Under the pieces are notes generated by a model. The model had not been told where the DNA came from, ran no database searches, and saw only the letters and a program-made list of their open reading frames with translations. Of a DNA stretch of 25,598 bases, positions 1-9,615 are shown in pieces (the stretch's first letter is position 1; each line of letters begins with the position of its first letter). Position numbers and translations under genes: made by a program. Where the stretch lies: positions 1 through 25,598 of the forward strand of contig NZ_QUIN01000031.1 in NCBI RefSeq assembly GCF_003480255.1, in the 5' to 3' direction. This DNA is from Erysipelatoclostridium sp. AM42-17 (GTDB lineage Bacteria; Bacillota_I; Bacilli_A; Erysipelotrichales; Coprobacillaceae).

Positions 1-801
1 AATAATCGTTACTATCTGAAATTCATCTGTCCAACAAATTGGGTTCAGTTCAAGTTCATTAGTCTTTTTAATACCTTCTTCACTATATTGTGGCATATCA
101 ACCCTAAAATCTTGTTCTCCGCTACCAAAATCTTTAATAGATTGATAAGCTCCTGAAAGTGCTCCATTAGCAAGTGGTGAAAAGGCAACATATGTAATAC
201 CTAATTCTTTACAGACAGGCATCAAATTTTCATGCCATCTTGCCATCATTGAATATCTGTTTTCAATAACTGTAACCGGACAAATCGCATGCGCTCTTCT
301 TAAATATTCTTCATTTGTTTCCGAAATACCCCAAGCCTTAATTTTACCTTCTTCAATTAATTCTTTCATAACACTAGCGACAACTTCAGGTTCCACTTCA
401 GGATCAATACGATGTTGATAATAAATATCAATATAATCTGTTTGTAGTTTTTTTAATGATTCTTCTATTGATTTTCTTATTGTTTGAGGGCTGCTGTCAA
501 ATTCTAAATGATCGCCCATATGTTTAACTCCAAATTTAGTGCATAAAATTATATCTTTTCTAAATGGTTTAATGGCTTCTCCAACAACTTCTTCATTATA
601 AGCTATACTTCCATCCGGATTAATTCCTGTATAACATTGTGCTGTATCATAAAAATCATAACCCATATCATGAGCCTTTTGTAATATTTCTACTGCTTGT
701 TTTTTAGGAAGTGGTATCCCACTAGCATGAGTTAATCCCATACAACCAAGTCCTACAGCATTAACATATATATCTGTTTTACCTAATCTTACTTTTCTCA
801 T
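1..801 (-). CDS. Aldo/keto reductase, 3' end outside the window (partial)
   Basis: NAD(P)H-dependent oxidoreductase of the aldo/keto reductase superfamily, cytosolic; the exact substrate cannot be told. The frame is open for 267 codons from ATG at 801 to the window edge, so the C-terminus is missing. The catalytic tetrad is visible: Asp52 and Tyr57 (YDFYDTAQCY), Lys89 (CTKFG) and His130 (YYQHRIDP). The N-terminal GLGCMGLTHASG loop resembles the AKR11/AKR13-like bacterial group rather than the 2,5-diketogluconate reductases. The start is supported by an AGGGTG site about 8 bases upstream. It lies downstream of mfd but is separated from it by a terminator, so it is probably its own unit. Family assignment is firm, physiological role unknown. 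Confidence 0.9.
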   Translation of the reverse strand, partial: MRKVRLGKTDIYVNAVGLGCMGLTHASGIPLPKKQAVEILQKAHDMGYDFYDTAQCYTGINPDGSIAYNEEVVGEAIKPFRKDIILCTKFGVKHMGDHLEFDSSPQTIRKSIEESLKKLQTDYIDIYYQHRIDPEVEPEVVASVMKELIEEGKIKAWGISETNEEYLRRAHAICPVTVIENRYSMMARWHENLMPVCKELGITYVAFSPLANGALSGAYQSIKDFGSGEQDFRVDMPQYSEEGIKKTNELELNPICWTDEFQIVTII

Positions 802-825
802 TATTTTCACCCTTTCTTTACTTCT

Positions 826-855
826 ATTTTATTCACTTGTTATTTAAAAGTACAA
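826..855 (-). promoter_or_regulatory. Candidate sigma-A promoter of the aldo/keto reductase gene
   Basis: On the minus strand TTGTAC (850-855) and TAAAAT (826-831) are separated by 18 bases. The predicted start lies about 20 bases upstream of the ATG at 801. It falls between the mfd terminator and the gene, where a promoter is needed. Found by eye only. Confidence 0.4.
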
Positions 856-892
856 TATCAATAACGTAATCTGCTATAACATAAATGAATAG

Positions 893-915
893 TAAAAAAG
901 TGGCCTAAAGCCACT
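893..915 (-). terminator. Intrinsic terminator of the pulA-pth-mfd unit
   Basis: In the minus-strand transcript AGTGGC and GCCACT form a 6-bp stem (910-915 with 899-904) around a 5-base loop, followed by a run of six T. The upstream arm overlaps the mfd stop codon (914-916). Confidence 0.85.
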
Positions 916-3900
916 ATTTATTTTTTATGACTGTTTCTAATAATTGATTGACACGTTCTAGCCATTGTTCACCTTTTGGTAACATGAGAATAATTTGATT
1001 ATTTAAAGCCTTAAATTGTGGTTTTGTGAATAATTGATGACATAGCATAAATAATTCATCACCAGCTATCTTATTCGATGCTTCTTTAGTAAATTTAATT
1101 CTTAATTGATCTTTATAATCTTCTACTGATTCAATAGCTTGATGATGCGCTAAGATATCTAATTTACGCTTTTCAATCAGTAATTCAACCTCATGAGGCA
1201 ATTTTCCATAATAATCAACAAAATCACCTTTTAAAGAAACAAGTCCCTGCATATCTTTGACTTGATCTAAACGTTGATACAATTCTAACTTTTCATAATC
1301 GCTTTCCACATAGTTTTCAGGAATATAACCATCAACTTGAATAGGTAAAGTTTTTAATTCTTCTTCTGGTTTAGTTTCAATACCCTTACGTTGGTTAATG
1401 GCGTCTTGTAAGATTTTCATATACATTTCAAAACCAATATCATCAATGAAACCAGCTTGTTTACCACCCAAAATATCACCAGAACCACGAATGGATAAAT
1501 CACGCATGGCAATTTTATATCCACTACCTAACTCTGTAAATTCTTTGATAGCTTGTAAACGTTTCATGGCTTCATCATTCATCATCTTGTTTTTAGAATA
1601 TAATAAATAGGCATATGCCCCTCGATTACTTCTACCAACACGACCTCTAATTTGATATAACTGTGCTAAACCAAAATGATCTGCATCTTCAACAATAATT
1701 GTATTTGCATTAGGAATATCTATTCCGGTTTCAATAATTGTTGTACAAACAAGTACATTGAATTCTTTATTCATAAACTTTAACATGACATCTTCAAGTT
1801 CATCTTTATCCATTTGACCATGTCCTACAGCTACTTTTGCATGTTCAATAGTAGAAGAAATTTTATAAGCCACTTGATTAATATCTTGAGTACGGTTATA
1901 AAGATAGAAAACCTGTCCTCCTCTTGCTAGTTCTCTTTCGATGACTTGTTTAACTAAAACATCATTTTTTTCAATTACATAAGTTTGAATTGGTAAACGA
2001 TCTTTAGGTGGTGTTTCTATTTGTGATAATCCTCTAATTCCCATTAAAGACATTTGTAAAGTTCTTGGAATTGGCGTCGCTGAAAGTGAAAGAACATCTA
2101 TTGTTTCTCGATATTCTTTAATCTTTTCTTTTTGTTTAACCCCAAAGCGTTGTTCCTCATCAATAACCAATAAACCTAAATCTTTAAATTTAATATCTTT
2201 AGAAAGAATACGATGTGTTCCGATAACAAAGTCTATCGTACCATCTTGAATTCCTTTTAAGATTCTGTTTTTTTCTTTCGTTGTTGTAAATCGATTCAAT
2301 AAAGCAATCTCTACTGGAAAATTTTTAAAACGTTCTAATGCTGTTTTATAATGTTGCATTGATAAAATGGTCGTTGGACATAAAAAGGCAACTTGTTTTT
2401 GGTCTAAAATAGCTTTAAAAGCACCTCTTAAAGCCACTTCTGTTTTCCCAAAGCCAACATCTCCACATAATAGACGATCCATGGGTTGTGGTTTTTCCAT
2501 ATCTGCTTTAATTTCATCAACACTACGTTGTTGATCTGGTGTCAGTGCATAACCAAATTCTTTTTCAAATTCTATTTGCATTTCATTATCTTGGCTAAAA
2601 GCAAATCCTGGTTGAGCCATTCTTTTAGCGTATAAACTAATCAACTGTTCAGCAATATCATCAATTTTATTCTTAGCTTTTTGTTTAAGCTTACTCCATT
2701 GACTACTTCCTAAAGCATGAAGTTTAGGTACTTTGCCATCACCACTGGCATACTTTCTAACCAGTTTGAATTGTTCAACCGGAATATAAAGGTTATCATC
2801 TCCGGCATAGGCAACATATAAATAATCCTTATGGAATCCCTTTACTTCTAATGTTTTAATTCCCAGATACTGACCAATACCATAACTATCATGAACAACA
2901 TAATCACCAATATTTAATTCCTGATAGTCTTTGATAACACGGGCACCTTTGTATTTAACATATTTTCCTTTCTTTACTTCTACGTGACCAAATAATTCAT
3001 AATCAGTAAGAATAATGATTTTTTCATCAACTAATTCAATACCTTGAGATAAATTACCTACATACATATTAATACCATCATAGATTTGATTGTCATTTCC
3101 AATCAGTGTATAATGCATTTCATGACGGTCAAATAATTCTACCATAAGTTGAAGTTGATGTTTGTTTTCTAAACAGATCAAAACCCGATTATCTTTTAAA
3201 TAATCTTTAATTTGTTGAATCACTTTTCCTTCTTTAGAACGATCAAACATCAGTTGATGACTATGAAATAAAACATCTCCCTCTTTTGCTGAAATAGACT
3301 CAAAACATATATATTGATCACCTATCACTTGATAAAAATCTTGATATAAATGAAGACCTCTGACAACCTTACCTATTGAAGCAAGTTCTTGATAATAATA
3401 GTGGTTTTCAGAAATATAGTTTTTCATTTGAAAATTAATTTCATTTTGATGAGAAAGAATAATAAGTGGATGATCCAAATATTGAGCAATACTGGTCACA
3501 TTTTTAAATAAATGATAATAAGCATAGTTTGTTGCACTGGTATCATGATTACGTAAATTTTCAATGTCTAGTTCAATCTTTTCATTAAGCTCATCATGAT
3601 AAAGTTCATCCATACTTGATAATTGTTTTTGGGCTAAATCTTTTATTTTTGTAATGACCGGATTGACTTCTTGATCATCATATAAAATATCACTAGCAGG
3701 AATAATTTCAACTTCGTTAATTTTTTCTACTGTTCTTTGAGTTTTAGGATCATAAAAGCGAATATAATCAATTTCATCATCAAAGAATTCTATTCTGACT
3801 GGTAAATCATATTGATTAGAAAACACATCTATAACCCCACCTCTTTTAGAGAAATAAAGAGGTTGATCAACACGATTGGTTCTTTGATATCCAGCTTGAA

Positions 3901-4348
3901 TTAAAAATTGTTGTAATTCATAAATATCTAAAGTTTGACCAACTTTAATTTTTTTACAGTATTGTTTTAAAATATTTTTACTAGGAACATAGCGCATCAA
4001 ACCATGAACGTGGCTAATAAGTAAATGATGTCCCTTATTTGATAATTGATAAAGTGCATTAATACGTTGACTTAAAAGCTGTGGTGAAGCAGCTAGGCTT
4101 TCAATACGATAAGATTCATCAACGGGATAATAAACTGTTTCTTTTATAAGTTTAGAAACTTGTTGGTATAGCAAATTTGCCTCATATTGATTTTCTTTGA
4201 TAATCACAATATCTTGATTCAACGATAAAAAAGCGCATGATATTAATAGCGCTTCATCTTGAATATGATTAACAACTAAATTTTTATTTTTAGCTAATAG
4301 AGCTTGAAATGCTTGATTAGCTTTTAATATATTCAATAACTTATCCAT
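914..4348 (-). CDS. mfd: Transcription-repair coupling factor Mfd
   Basis: ATP-driven DNA translocase that removes RNA polymerase stalled at lesions and recruits UvrA for nucleotide excision repair. The 1144 residues match the usual length. Order: UvrB-like N-terminal module (about 1-350), RNA polymerase-interacting domain (about 470-550, GDYVVHDSYGIGQYLG), superfamily 2 motor with Walker A GDVGFGKTE (629-637), DEEQRFG (730-736), SATPIPRT (756-763) and the translocase segment QIRGRVGR (899-906), then the C-terminal TRCF domain (about 1000-1100). ATG at 4348 has AGAGG just upstream, and this site overlaps the pth stop codon. It is the last gene of a pulA-pth-mfd run. Pth next to Mfd is a common Bacillota arrangement. 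Confidence 0.98.
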   Translation of the reverse strand: MDKLLNILKANQAFQALLAKNKNLVVNHIQDEALLISCAFLSLNQDIVIIKENQYEANLLYQQVSKLIKETVYYPVDESYRIESLAASPQLLSQRINALYQLSNKGHHLLISHVHGLMRYVPSKNILKQYCKKIKVGQTLDIYELQQFLIQAGYQRTNRVDQPLYFSKRGGVIDVFSNQYDLPVRIEFFDDEIDYIRFYDPKTQRTVEKINEVEIIPASDILYDDQEVNPVITKIKDLAQKQLSSMDELYHDELNEKIELDIENLRNHDTSATNYAYYHLFKNVTSIAQYLDHPLIILSHQNEINFQMKNYISENHYYYQELASIGKVVRGLHLYQDFYQVIGDQYICFESISAKEGDVLFHSHQLMFDRSKEGKVIQQIKDYLKDNRVLICLENKHQLQLMVELFDRHEMHYTLIGNDNQIYDGINMYVGNLSQGIELVDEKIIILTDYELFGHVEVKKGKYVKYKGARVIKDYQELNIGDYVVHDSYGIGQYLGIKTLEVKGFHKDYLYVAYAGDDNLYIPVEQFKLVRKYASGDGKVPKLHALGSSQWSKLKQKAKNKIDDIAEQLISLYAKRMAQPGFAFSQDNEMQIEFEKEFGYALTPDQQRSVDEIKADMEKPQPMDRLLCGDVGFGKTEVALRGAFKAILDQKQVAFLCPTTILSMQHYKTALERFKNFPVEIALLNRFTTTKEKNRILKGIQDGTIDFVIGTHRILSKDIKFKDLGLLVIDEEQRFGVKQKEKIKEYRETIDVLSLSATPIPRTLQMSLMGIRGLSQIETPPKDRLPIQTYVIEKNDVLVKQVIERELARGGQVFYLYNRTQDINQVAYKISSTIEHAKVAVGHGQMDKDELEDVMLKFMNKEFNVLVCTTIIETGIDIPNANTIIVEDADHFGLAQLYQIRGRVGRSNRGAYAYLLYSKNKMMNDEAMKRLQAIKEFTELGSGYKIAMRDLSIRGSGDILGGKQAGFIDDIGFEMYMKILQDAINQRKGIETKPEEELKTLPIQVDGYIPENYVESDYEKLELYQRLDQVKDMQGLVSLKGDFVDYYGKLPHEVELLIEKRKLDILAHHQAIESVEDYKDQLRIKFTKEASNKIAGDELFMLCHQLFTKPQFKALNNQIILMLPKGEQWLERVNQLLETVIKNK

Positions 4349-4356
4349 AATAACCT

Positions 4357-4911
4357 CTAATTAAATTGATTCATAGCGTGATGAAAATCATGTTCTAAAC
4401 AATCTTCGATTGCTTCTACAGCTTGATGAATTCCTTGATCAATGAAAGGCTTTTGTTCCTTAGTAAACTTACCTAAAACATAGTCTACTACAGGAATCAC
4501 TTTACTTCTTTCAATTCCCACTCGAATACGCTTAAAATCTTGTCCACCAACATGACTAATAATACTTTTAATACCATTATGTCCACCAGCGCTTCCTTTT
4601 TCTCTTAAACGTAATTTACCAACAGGCATATCTAAATCATCATAAATAACAATAATATCCTCTCTCTCTATTTTATAAAAATCCATCACTTGTCTTACTG
4701 ATTCACCTGATAAATTCATATAAGTTTGTGGTTTAAGTAAAATAACAGCTTCACCTTGATAGTTTGTCTTTACATATAATCCTTTAAATTTATCTTGGTT
4801 GATATTTACATTCCATTTATTTGCCAGTTGATCTAAAACCATAAATCCGACATTATGTCTTGTCCCCTGGTATTGATTACCAGGATTTCCTAATCCAATA
4901 ATTAACTTCAT
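4357..4911 (-). CDS. pth: Peptidyl-tRNA hydrolase
   Basis: Cytosolic esterase that cleaves peptidyl-tRNA released from stalled ribosomes and recycles tRNA. 184 residues, typical for bacterial Pth1. The N-terminus GLGNPGNQYQGTRHNVGF carries the catalytic His19; the other hallmark blocks are KPQTYMNLSGESV (about 60-72), YDDLDMPVGKLRLR (90-103) and GSAGGHNGIKSI (106-117). It starts 3 bases after the pulA stop (AGAGGT inside the end of pulA) and ends 8 bases before mfd, so the three genes look translationally linked. Confidence 0.97.
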   Translation of the reverse strand: MKLIIGLGNPGNQYQGTRHNVGFMVLDQLANKWNVNINQDKFKGLYVKTNYQGEAVILLKPQTYMNLSGESVRQVMDFYKIEREDIIVIYDDLDMPVGKLRLREKGSAGGHNGIKSIISHVGGQDFKRIRVGIERSKVIPVVDYVLGKFTKEQKPFIDQGIHQAVEAIEDCLEHDFHHAMNQFN

Positions 4912-4914
4912 ATT

Positions 4915-6996
4915 CTACCTCTTCAATCCAAATATTTTCATTGAAATTGCTGATAACTGGTCGCTTGAATCATTATCATTATAAATAATATCATATCCAG
5001 CCATATCATCAATTTGATAACTACAATAAGAAGGATTAATATAAGCAAAGATTTCCTTATATATTCCCACATCTTGTTTAACACCATATCTTAAAACTTC
5101 ATAATTGATATGTTTCGCACTCACATAACGATTCACTTCTTCTTTAGTTTCATAACCAAAAGCAATATTTTCTTTTCTTAAAGAAATTAACTTCTTGATT
5201 GTATCAATACTATAACGATTTTTATCCAGTAATGACCAATCCACTTTATTAATATCATCTAGACAATTATAAGTATTTCCTCTACCACCCTTACTGCGAT
5301 AGAATTCTTGTCCACAATGAATAAAAGGAATCCCTTGTGATAACAGTAAAGTCATATTCATCATTAACTGTCTTTTCTTCCTTGTTTCTTCATTTTCTTC
5401 TTGATTACAAACTAATAATTTATCATAAATCGTCGCATTATCATGACATTCTAAATAATTAATACTTTGAACTACTTCTTGATAACGCATCGCTTTCATA
5501 CATTCACCACTAATTTCACAGTTATACATATTACCCGTAAAATAACCTTTTTGAGCTAATGACTGATCACCACTGCCACCCTTTAATGTATCTCTAAAAT
5601 AATCATTAAAGAAACCAATAGGCACTAATTTATCGTGATTATCCTGCATTCCTTTTTCTTCATTATCAAGGGCTGTATCCATATTCCAGCCTTCACCATA
5701 CATCATAAAATGACGATCAATATCTTTTCCTTGACGATAAACTTGATTTAATGTTTCTACATCAATAATTCCCATTAAATCAAATCTAAATCCATCTATA
5801 CCATATAATACTTGCCATCTTTTACACATATCTTTAATATATTGTCTTACCATCCATGCTTTAGTATTTAAATCATTACCACACCAAGAACCATTAGATA
5901 GTTCACCTTGATCATTTTTTCTAAAATAATAACCTGGAACAATTCTTTCAAAAGCACTGTCATTAACATCATACATATGATTATAAACCACATCCATAAT
6001 GACACGAATGCCTTTTTTATGCAGTCCTTGAACCATTTCACGACATTCTTGAATACGACTATAACCATCATGAGGATCTAAAGCATAACTTCCTTCAGGA
6101 ATGCCATATTGAATGGGATCATATCCCCAATTATAGAGTTGTTTTTGATGTAATTCATCTACTGTAGCAAAATCAAAAATAGGCATTAATTGAAGATGTG
6201 TAATTCCTAATTCAACCAAATAGTCAATTCCAGCAGGATGACCACCCGGTGTTTTTAGTCCGGATTCCACCATTGATAAAAACTTACCAGGATAAGTAGC
6301 GTAAATACTTTCATCCATCGTAAAATCGCGTACACTTGCCTCATAAATAATGGCATCAGTTTTTCTTGAAATGTCTGGCAAATCCTCTTTATATAAAGAA
6401 TCATCAAAACGGTCAATATCCACAACAACACTTGCCTGATTGTTTTCTCTACTTCCATAAGCATAAGGATCAACGGCTTCATGAAAACATAAGTGATGTT
6501 TAACAAGATAGACATAAGTCTTATTATCTAAATCACCATCAATAATCACCGAAAAAACACCATGCTCATTTCTTTTCATGGTATAACATTGGTTTTCTAC
6601 TTTAACCATGACTTCTAAGGCTGTAGGTGCCCATACTTTAAATAATGTTTCATCAGGAGTATATGTTGCTCCTAAATCATGTCCATGATATTGGAATACT
6701 TCATCAAAACGAGGCATATTCACTAACTTTGTATATTGTAATGTTTCACTTAATCCATAGCCATCAACCACTTGATATTGATGATATAAATTAATCTGTA
6801 CATTTTCAAAATAATAATAATGATCTTTTTCATCTTTTCTTTCTGATACAATATTCATTGATATTAATGAACCATTATTTAAATCTCTTAAATAGAAATT
6901 CGTACACATTCCTTGATAATAATGATTAGAATACTGAACTTCTATTTTATCTAGATCAATCAAATAAGCTAACATCCTTGCTTTATATTTTTCCAT
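4915..6996 (-). CDS. pulA: Type I pullulanase (GH13, alpha-1,6-debranching enzyme)
   Basis: Hydrolyses alpha-1,6 branch points of pullulan, limit dextrins or glycogen. With ATG at 6996 (GAGG about 7 bases upstream; one codon upstream is only a TTG) it has 693 residues and no signal peptide, so it should be cytosolic and act on stored glycogen or imported maltodextrins. An N-terminal beta-domain is followed by a CBM48-like module (about 104-180, LFKVWAPTA) and the GH13 barrel. The pullulanase signature YNWGYDP is at 288-294. Regions I-IV are DVVYNH (335-340), GFRFD with nucleophile Asp406, YGEGWN with acid/base Glu435, and ECHDN with Asp519. The downstream genes are pth and mfd, an odd partnership; the upstream neighbour is the glycogen operon. 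Confidence 0.95.
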   Translation of the reverse strand: MEKYKARMLAYLIDLDKIEVQYSNHYYQGMCTNFYLRDLNNGSLISMNIVSERKDEKDHYYYFENVQINLYHQYQVVDGYGLSETLQYTKLVNMPRFDEVFQYHGHDLGATYTPDETLFKVWAPTALEVMVKVENQCYTMKRNEHGVFSVIIDGDLDNKTYVYLVKHHLCFHEAVDPYAYGSRENNQASVVVDIDRFDDSLYKEDLPDISRKTDAIIYEASVRDFTMDESIYATYPGKFLSMVESGLKTPGGHPAGIDYLVELGITHLQLMPIFDFATVDELHQKQLYNWGYDPIQYGIPEGSYALDPHDGYSRIQECREMVQGLHKKGIRVIMDVVYNHMYDVNDSAFERIVPGYYFRKNDQGELSNGSWCGNDLNTKAWMVRQYIKDMCKRWQVLYGIDGFRFDLMGIIDVETLNQVYRQGKDIDRHFMMYGEGWNMDTALDNEEKGMQDNHDKLVPIGFFNDYFRDTLKGGSGDQSLAQKGYFTGNMYNCEISGECMKAMRYQEVVQSINYLECHDNATIYDKLLVCNQEENEETRKKRQLMMNMTLLLSQGIPFIHCGQEFYRSKGGRGNTYNCLDDINKVDWSLLDKNRYSIDTIKKLISLRKENIAFGYETKEEVNRYVSAKHINYEVLRYGVKQDVGIYKEIFAYINPSYCSYQIDDMAGYDIIYNDNDSSDQLSAISMKIFGLKR

Positions 6997-7049
6997 CAAA
7001 CCGCCTCGTTTCTTTACTTATAACCTCATTTACTATTAGTCGCTAATAA

Positions 7050-7071
7050 AGAGTACTATAAAAGTACTCTA
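7050..7071 (-). repeat. Inverted repeat in the pulA leader
   Basis: AGAGTACT and its exact complement AGTACTCT form an 8-bp stem with a 5-base loop, about 55 bases upstream of pulA, inside a 218-base gap (7000-7217) whose other end holds the glgP terminator. In the minus-strand transcript only a short T stretch follows, so it is a weak terminator at best; an operator or mRNA stability hairpin is equally possible. I see no convincing pulA promoter pair in the AT-rich remainder. Confidence 0.4.
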
Positions 7072-7173
7072 GTTAAATTATTTGTACTATGTCCACTACT
7101 ATTAATATATACTTTTTCTTTTCAAAAGAACAGTATAAATTTTAATATCCATTATTTATTATATTCATATTAT

Positions 7174-7214
7174 GTAAAAAAATACATCTTACAAGTTTCC
7201 TTGTAAGATGTATT
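7174..7214 (-). terminator. Strong intrinsic terminator of glgB-glgP
   Basis: A perfect 15-bp stem (7200-7214 with 7181-7195) has a 4-base loop and is followed by seven T in the minus-strand transcript. It starts 3 bases after the glgP stop codon. It separates glgB-glgP from pulA. Confidence 0.93.
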
Positions 7215-7217
7215 CGA

Positions 7218-9614
7218 TTAGAATTTAAGTTTTTCCAAATGCCAAATATCATGAACATATTGTTCAATTGTACGATCACTTGAGAAGAAACCACTTTTAG
7301 CAATATTAACTAAACAAATTTCAGCCCATTTATTTTTATCTTGATAAAGTGTTGCTACTCTATGTTGAGCATCAACATAACTAGCAAAATCAGCCAATAA
7401 TAAATATTCATCATTGCGATTCATTAATTCTTCAAAGATAACTCTAAATTCTTCTTTATTTTCATGGAAAGTACCATTAACTAAACTATCTACCGCACGA
7501 CGAATGCGCATATCATTATTATAATAATCCCATGCATGATAATTTCCAGATGCTTTTAAATCTTTAACTTCTTGATCTTTTAAACCAAAGATGACACAGT
7601 TTTCATCACCTACACGCTCAGAAATTTCAACATTAGCTCCATCTAAAGTACCTAATGTAATCGCACCATTCATCATAAATTTCATGTTACCTGTACCACT
7701 TGCTTCTTTACCAGCAGTTGAGATTTGTTCAGATACATCAGCTGCAGGCATAATCTTTTCAGCTAAAGTAACTCCATAATTTTCTAAGAAAACAACTTTT
7801 AAGTATTGATTTGTTTCTGGATCATTATTGACTACATCAGCAACACTATTAATTAATTTAATAACTTTTTTAGCAAAGTAATAAGCACTTGCTGCTTTTG
7901 CTCCAAAGATATAAGTATGAGGATAAATACGATAGTTTGGATTACTCTTCATTTCTTGATATTCATAAATAACATGTAAAATGTTTAATAATTGACGTTT
8001 GTAAGCATGTAATCTTTTAACTTGGATATCAAAAATACTGTCAACATTCACTTCAATACCATTATGTTCCTTAATATAATCAGCTAAGATTTGTTTACGT
8101 TCACGTTTTACATCTAAGAAACGATTTTGTAAGATTGGATCTTTGACATGTTCCATTATATCTTCTAAATGTTCTGGTTTTTTAACCCAAGTATCACCAA
8201 TTGTTTCAGTAATTAAAGAAGCAAGTTGAGGATTACTATAGGCTAGCCAACGACGATGAGTAACACCATTTGTTTTATTATTAAATTTATTAGGGAAAAT
8301 ATCACAGAAGTCTTTTAATTCACGTTCTTTTAAGATATCAGTATGCAATTGTGCTACCCCATTTACACTAAAACTTCCTACAATAGCAAGTCTTGCCATA
8401 TAAACAGTACCATCTCTTAAAATCATCACACGATCAATTAATTCTTGATCACGATGTGATACTTCTTTTACATAACCAATAAAACGACGGTGAATTTCTT
8501 CAATAATTTGATAAACACGTGGTAAAAGTGTTTGCATTGTGCTAATTGGCCACGTTTCTAATGCTTCAGCTAAAATTGTGTGGTTTGTATAAGCAAATGT
8601 TTGCGTCACAATATCCCATGCGTCTTCCCATTCATAATTATGTTCATCAATTAAAATTCTCATTAATTCAGGAATTGCTAGTACTGGATGCGTATCATTA
8701 AGTTGGATAACATTCTTTTCGTGGAAATTATCTAAGTTAGGATAAACTCTTAAATGCGCTTTAACAATAGCAGCGATCCCAGCAGCAGTAAAAAAATACT
8801 CTTGTTTTAAACGTAACATTTTACCTGCAGGAGTAGAATCATCAGGATATAAACATTGACAAATATCTCTTACATTTTGCACATATTGTCTAAAGTCGCT
8901 GTTAGCAGGAATATCATCACTTGGCTCAGCAGACCATAAACGTAATGTATTCGTTGTTGTTGTATCGTTACCAACGACTGGTACATCATAAGGTACTGCA
9001 TTGACAACAACTGCATCTACATGTTCCCAACGTCCAGTACTTTCATTCCATACAACACGCCCAAAGAATTTTACCGGTACACGATGTTTTGGTTTTCTTA
9101 CTTCCCACATAAATCCTGTTTTCATCCATTGATCAGGAAGTTCTATTTGATATCCATTTTCAATCTTTTGTTTAAATAAACCATATTCATAACGAATACT
9201 ATTTCCATGACCAGGATAATCTAATGAAGCTAATGAATCCATAAAGCAGGCAGCTAAACGACCTAAACCACCATTTCCTAAACCAGCATCACTTTCTAAT
9301 TCTTCTAAATCATGAATGTTAATACCGTAATCAGCAAGTCCTTCTTTAGCAATATCATAGATACCAAGATTCATCATGTTATTTACTAATAAACGACCCA
9401 TTAAAAATTCCATTGAAAAATAATGCATTTGTTTTTGTTCATTATTTTTGACTACGGATTTAGTAGTGGCCCAGTTTACAGACGCATAATCTCTTACCAT
9501 TGTTTCTAATGTTAAAAACTTTTCAGTAATATGTGCTTCTTCAACAGTACGTCCGTAAGATTCAATTATTCTTCTTGAAAACTCAAACTTAAATTCTTCT
9601 TTATTTTTAAACAT
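7218..9614 (-). CDS. glgP: Glycogen/maltodextrin phosphorylase
   Basis: PLP-dependent GT35 phosphorylase that releases glucose-1-phosphate from the non-reducing ends of alpha-1,4-glucans. It has 798 residues, the usual size. Visible hallmarks are GLGNGGLGRLAACFMDS (111-127), NDTHP (306-310), TNGVTHRRWL (448-457), QVKRLHAYKRQ (531-541) and the PLP site EASGTGNMKF with Lys645, followed by TLDGANVEI (656-664). ATG at 9614 lies one base after the glgB stop, and its ribosome site is inside the end of glgB, so translation is coupled. The strong terminator right behind it ends the operon. GlgP versus a MalP preference for short maltodextrins cannot be told from sequence, but pairing with glgB favours glycogen. 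Confidence 0.97.
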   Translation of the reverse strand: MFKNKEEFKFEFSRRIIESYGRTVEEAHITEKFLTLETMVRDYASVNWATTKSVVKNNEQKQMHYFSMEFLMGRLLVNNMMNLGIYDIAKEGLADYGINIHDLEELESDAGLGNGGLGRLAACFMDSLASLDYPGHGNSIRYEYGLFKQKIENGYQIELPDQWMKTGFMWEVRKPKHRVPVKFFGRVVWNESTGRWEHVDAVVVNAVPYDVPVVGNDTTTTNTLRLWSAEPSDDIPANSDFRQYVQNVRDICQCLYPDDSTPAGKMLRLKQEYFFTAAGIAAIVKAHLRVYPNLDNFHEKNVIQLNDTHPVLAIPELMRILIDEHNYEWEDAWDIVTQTFAYTNHTILAEALETWPISTMQTLLPRVYQIIEEIHRRFIGYVKEVSHRDQELIDRVMILRDGTVYMARLAIVGSFSVNGVAQLHTDILKERELKDFCDIFPNKFNNKTNGVTHRRWLAYSNPQLASLITETIGDTWVKKPEHLEDIMEHVKDPILQNRFLDVKRERKQILADYIKEHNGIEVNVDSIFDIQVKRLHAYKRQLLNILHVIYEYQEMKSNPNYRIYPHTYIFGAKAASAYYFAKKVIKLINSVADVVNNDPETNQYLKVVFLENYGVTLAEKIMPAADVSEQISTAGKEASGTGNMKFMMNGAITLGTLDGANVEISERVGDENCVIFGLKDQEVKDLKASGNYHAWDYYNNDMRIRRAVDSLVNGTFHENKEEFRVIFEELMNRNDEYLLLADFASYVDAQHRVATLYQDKNKWAEICLVNIAKSGFFSSDRTIEQYVHDIWHLEKLKF

Positions 9615-9615
9615 C

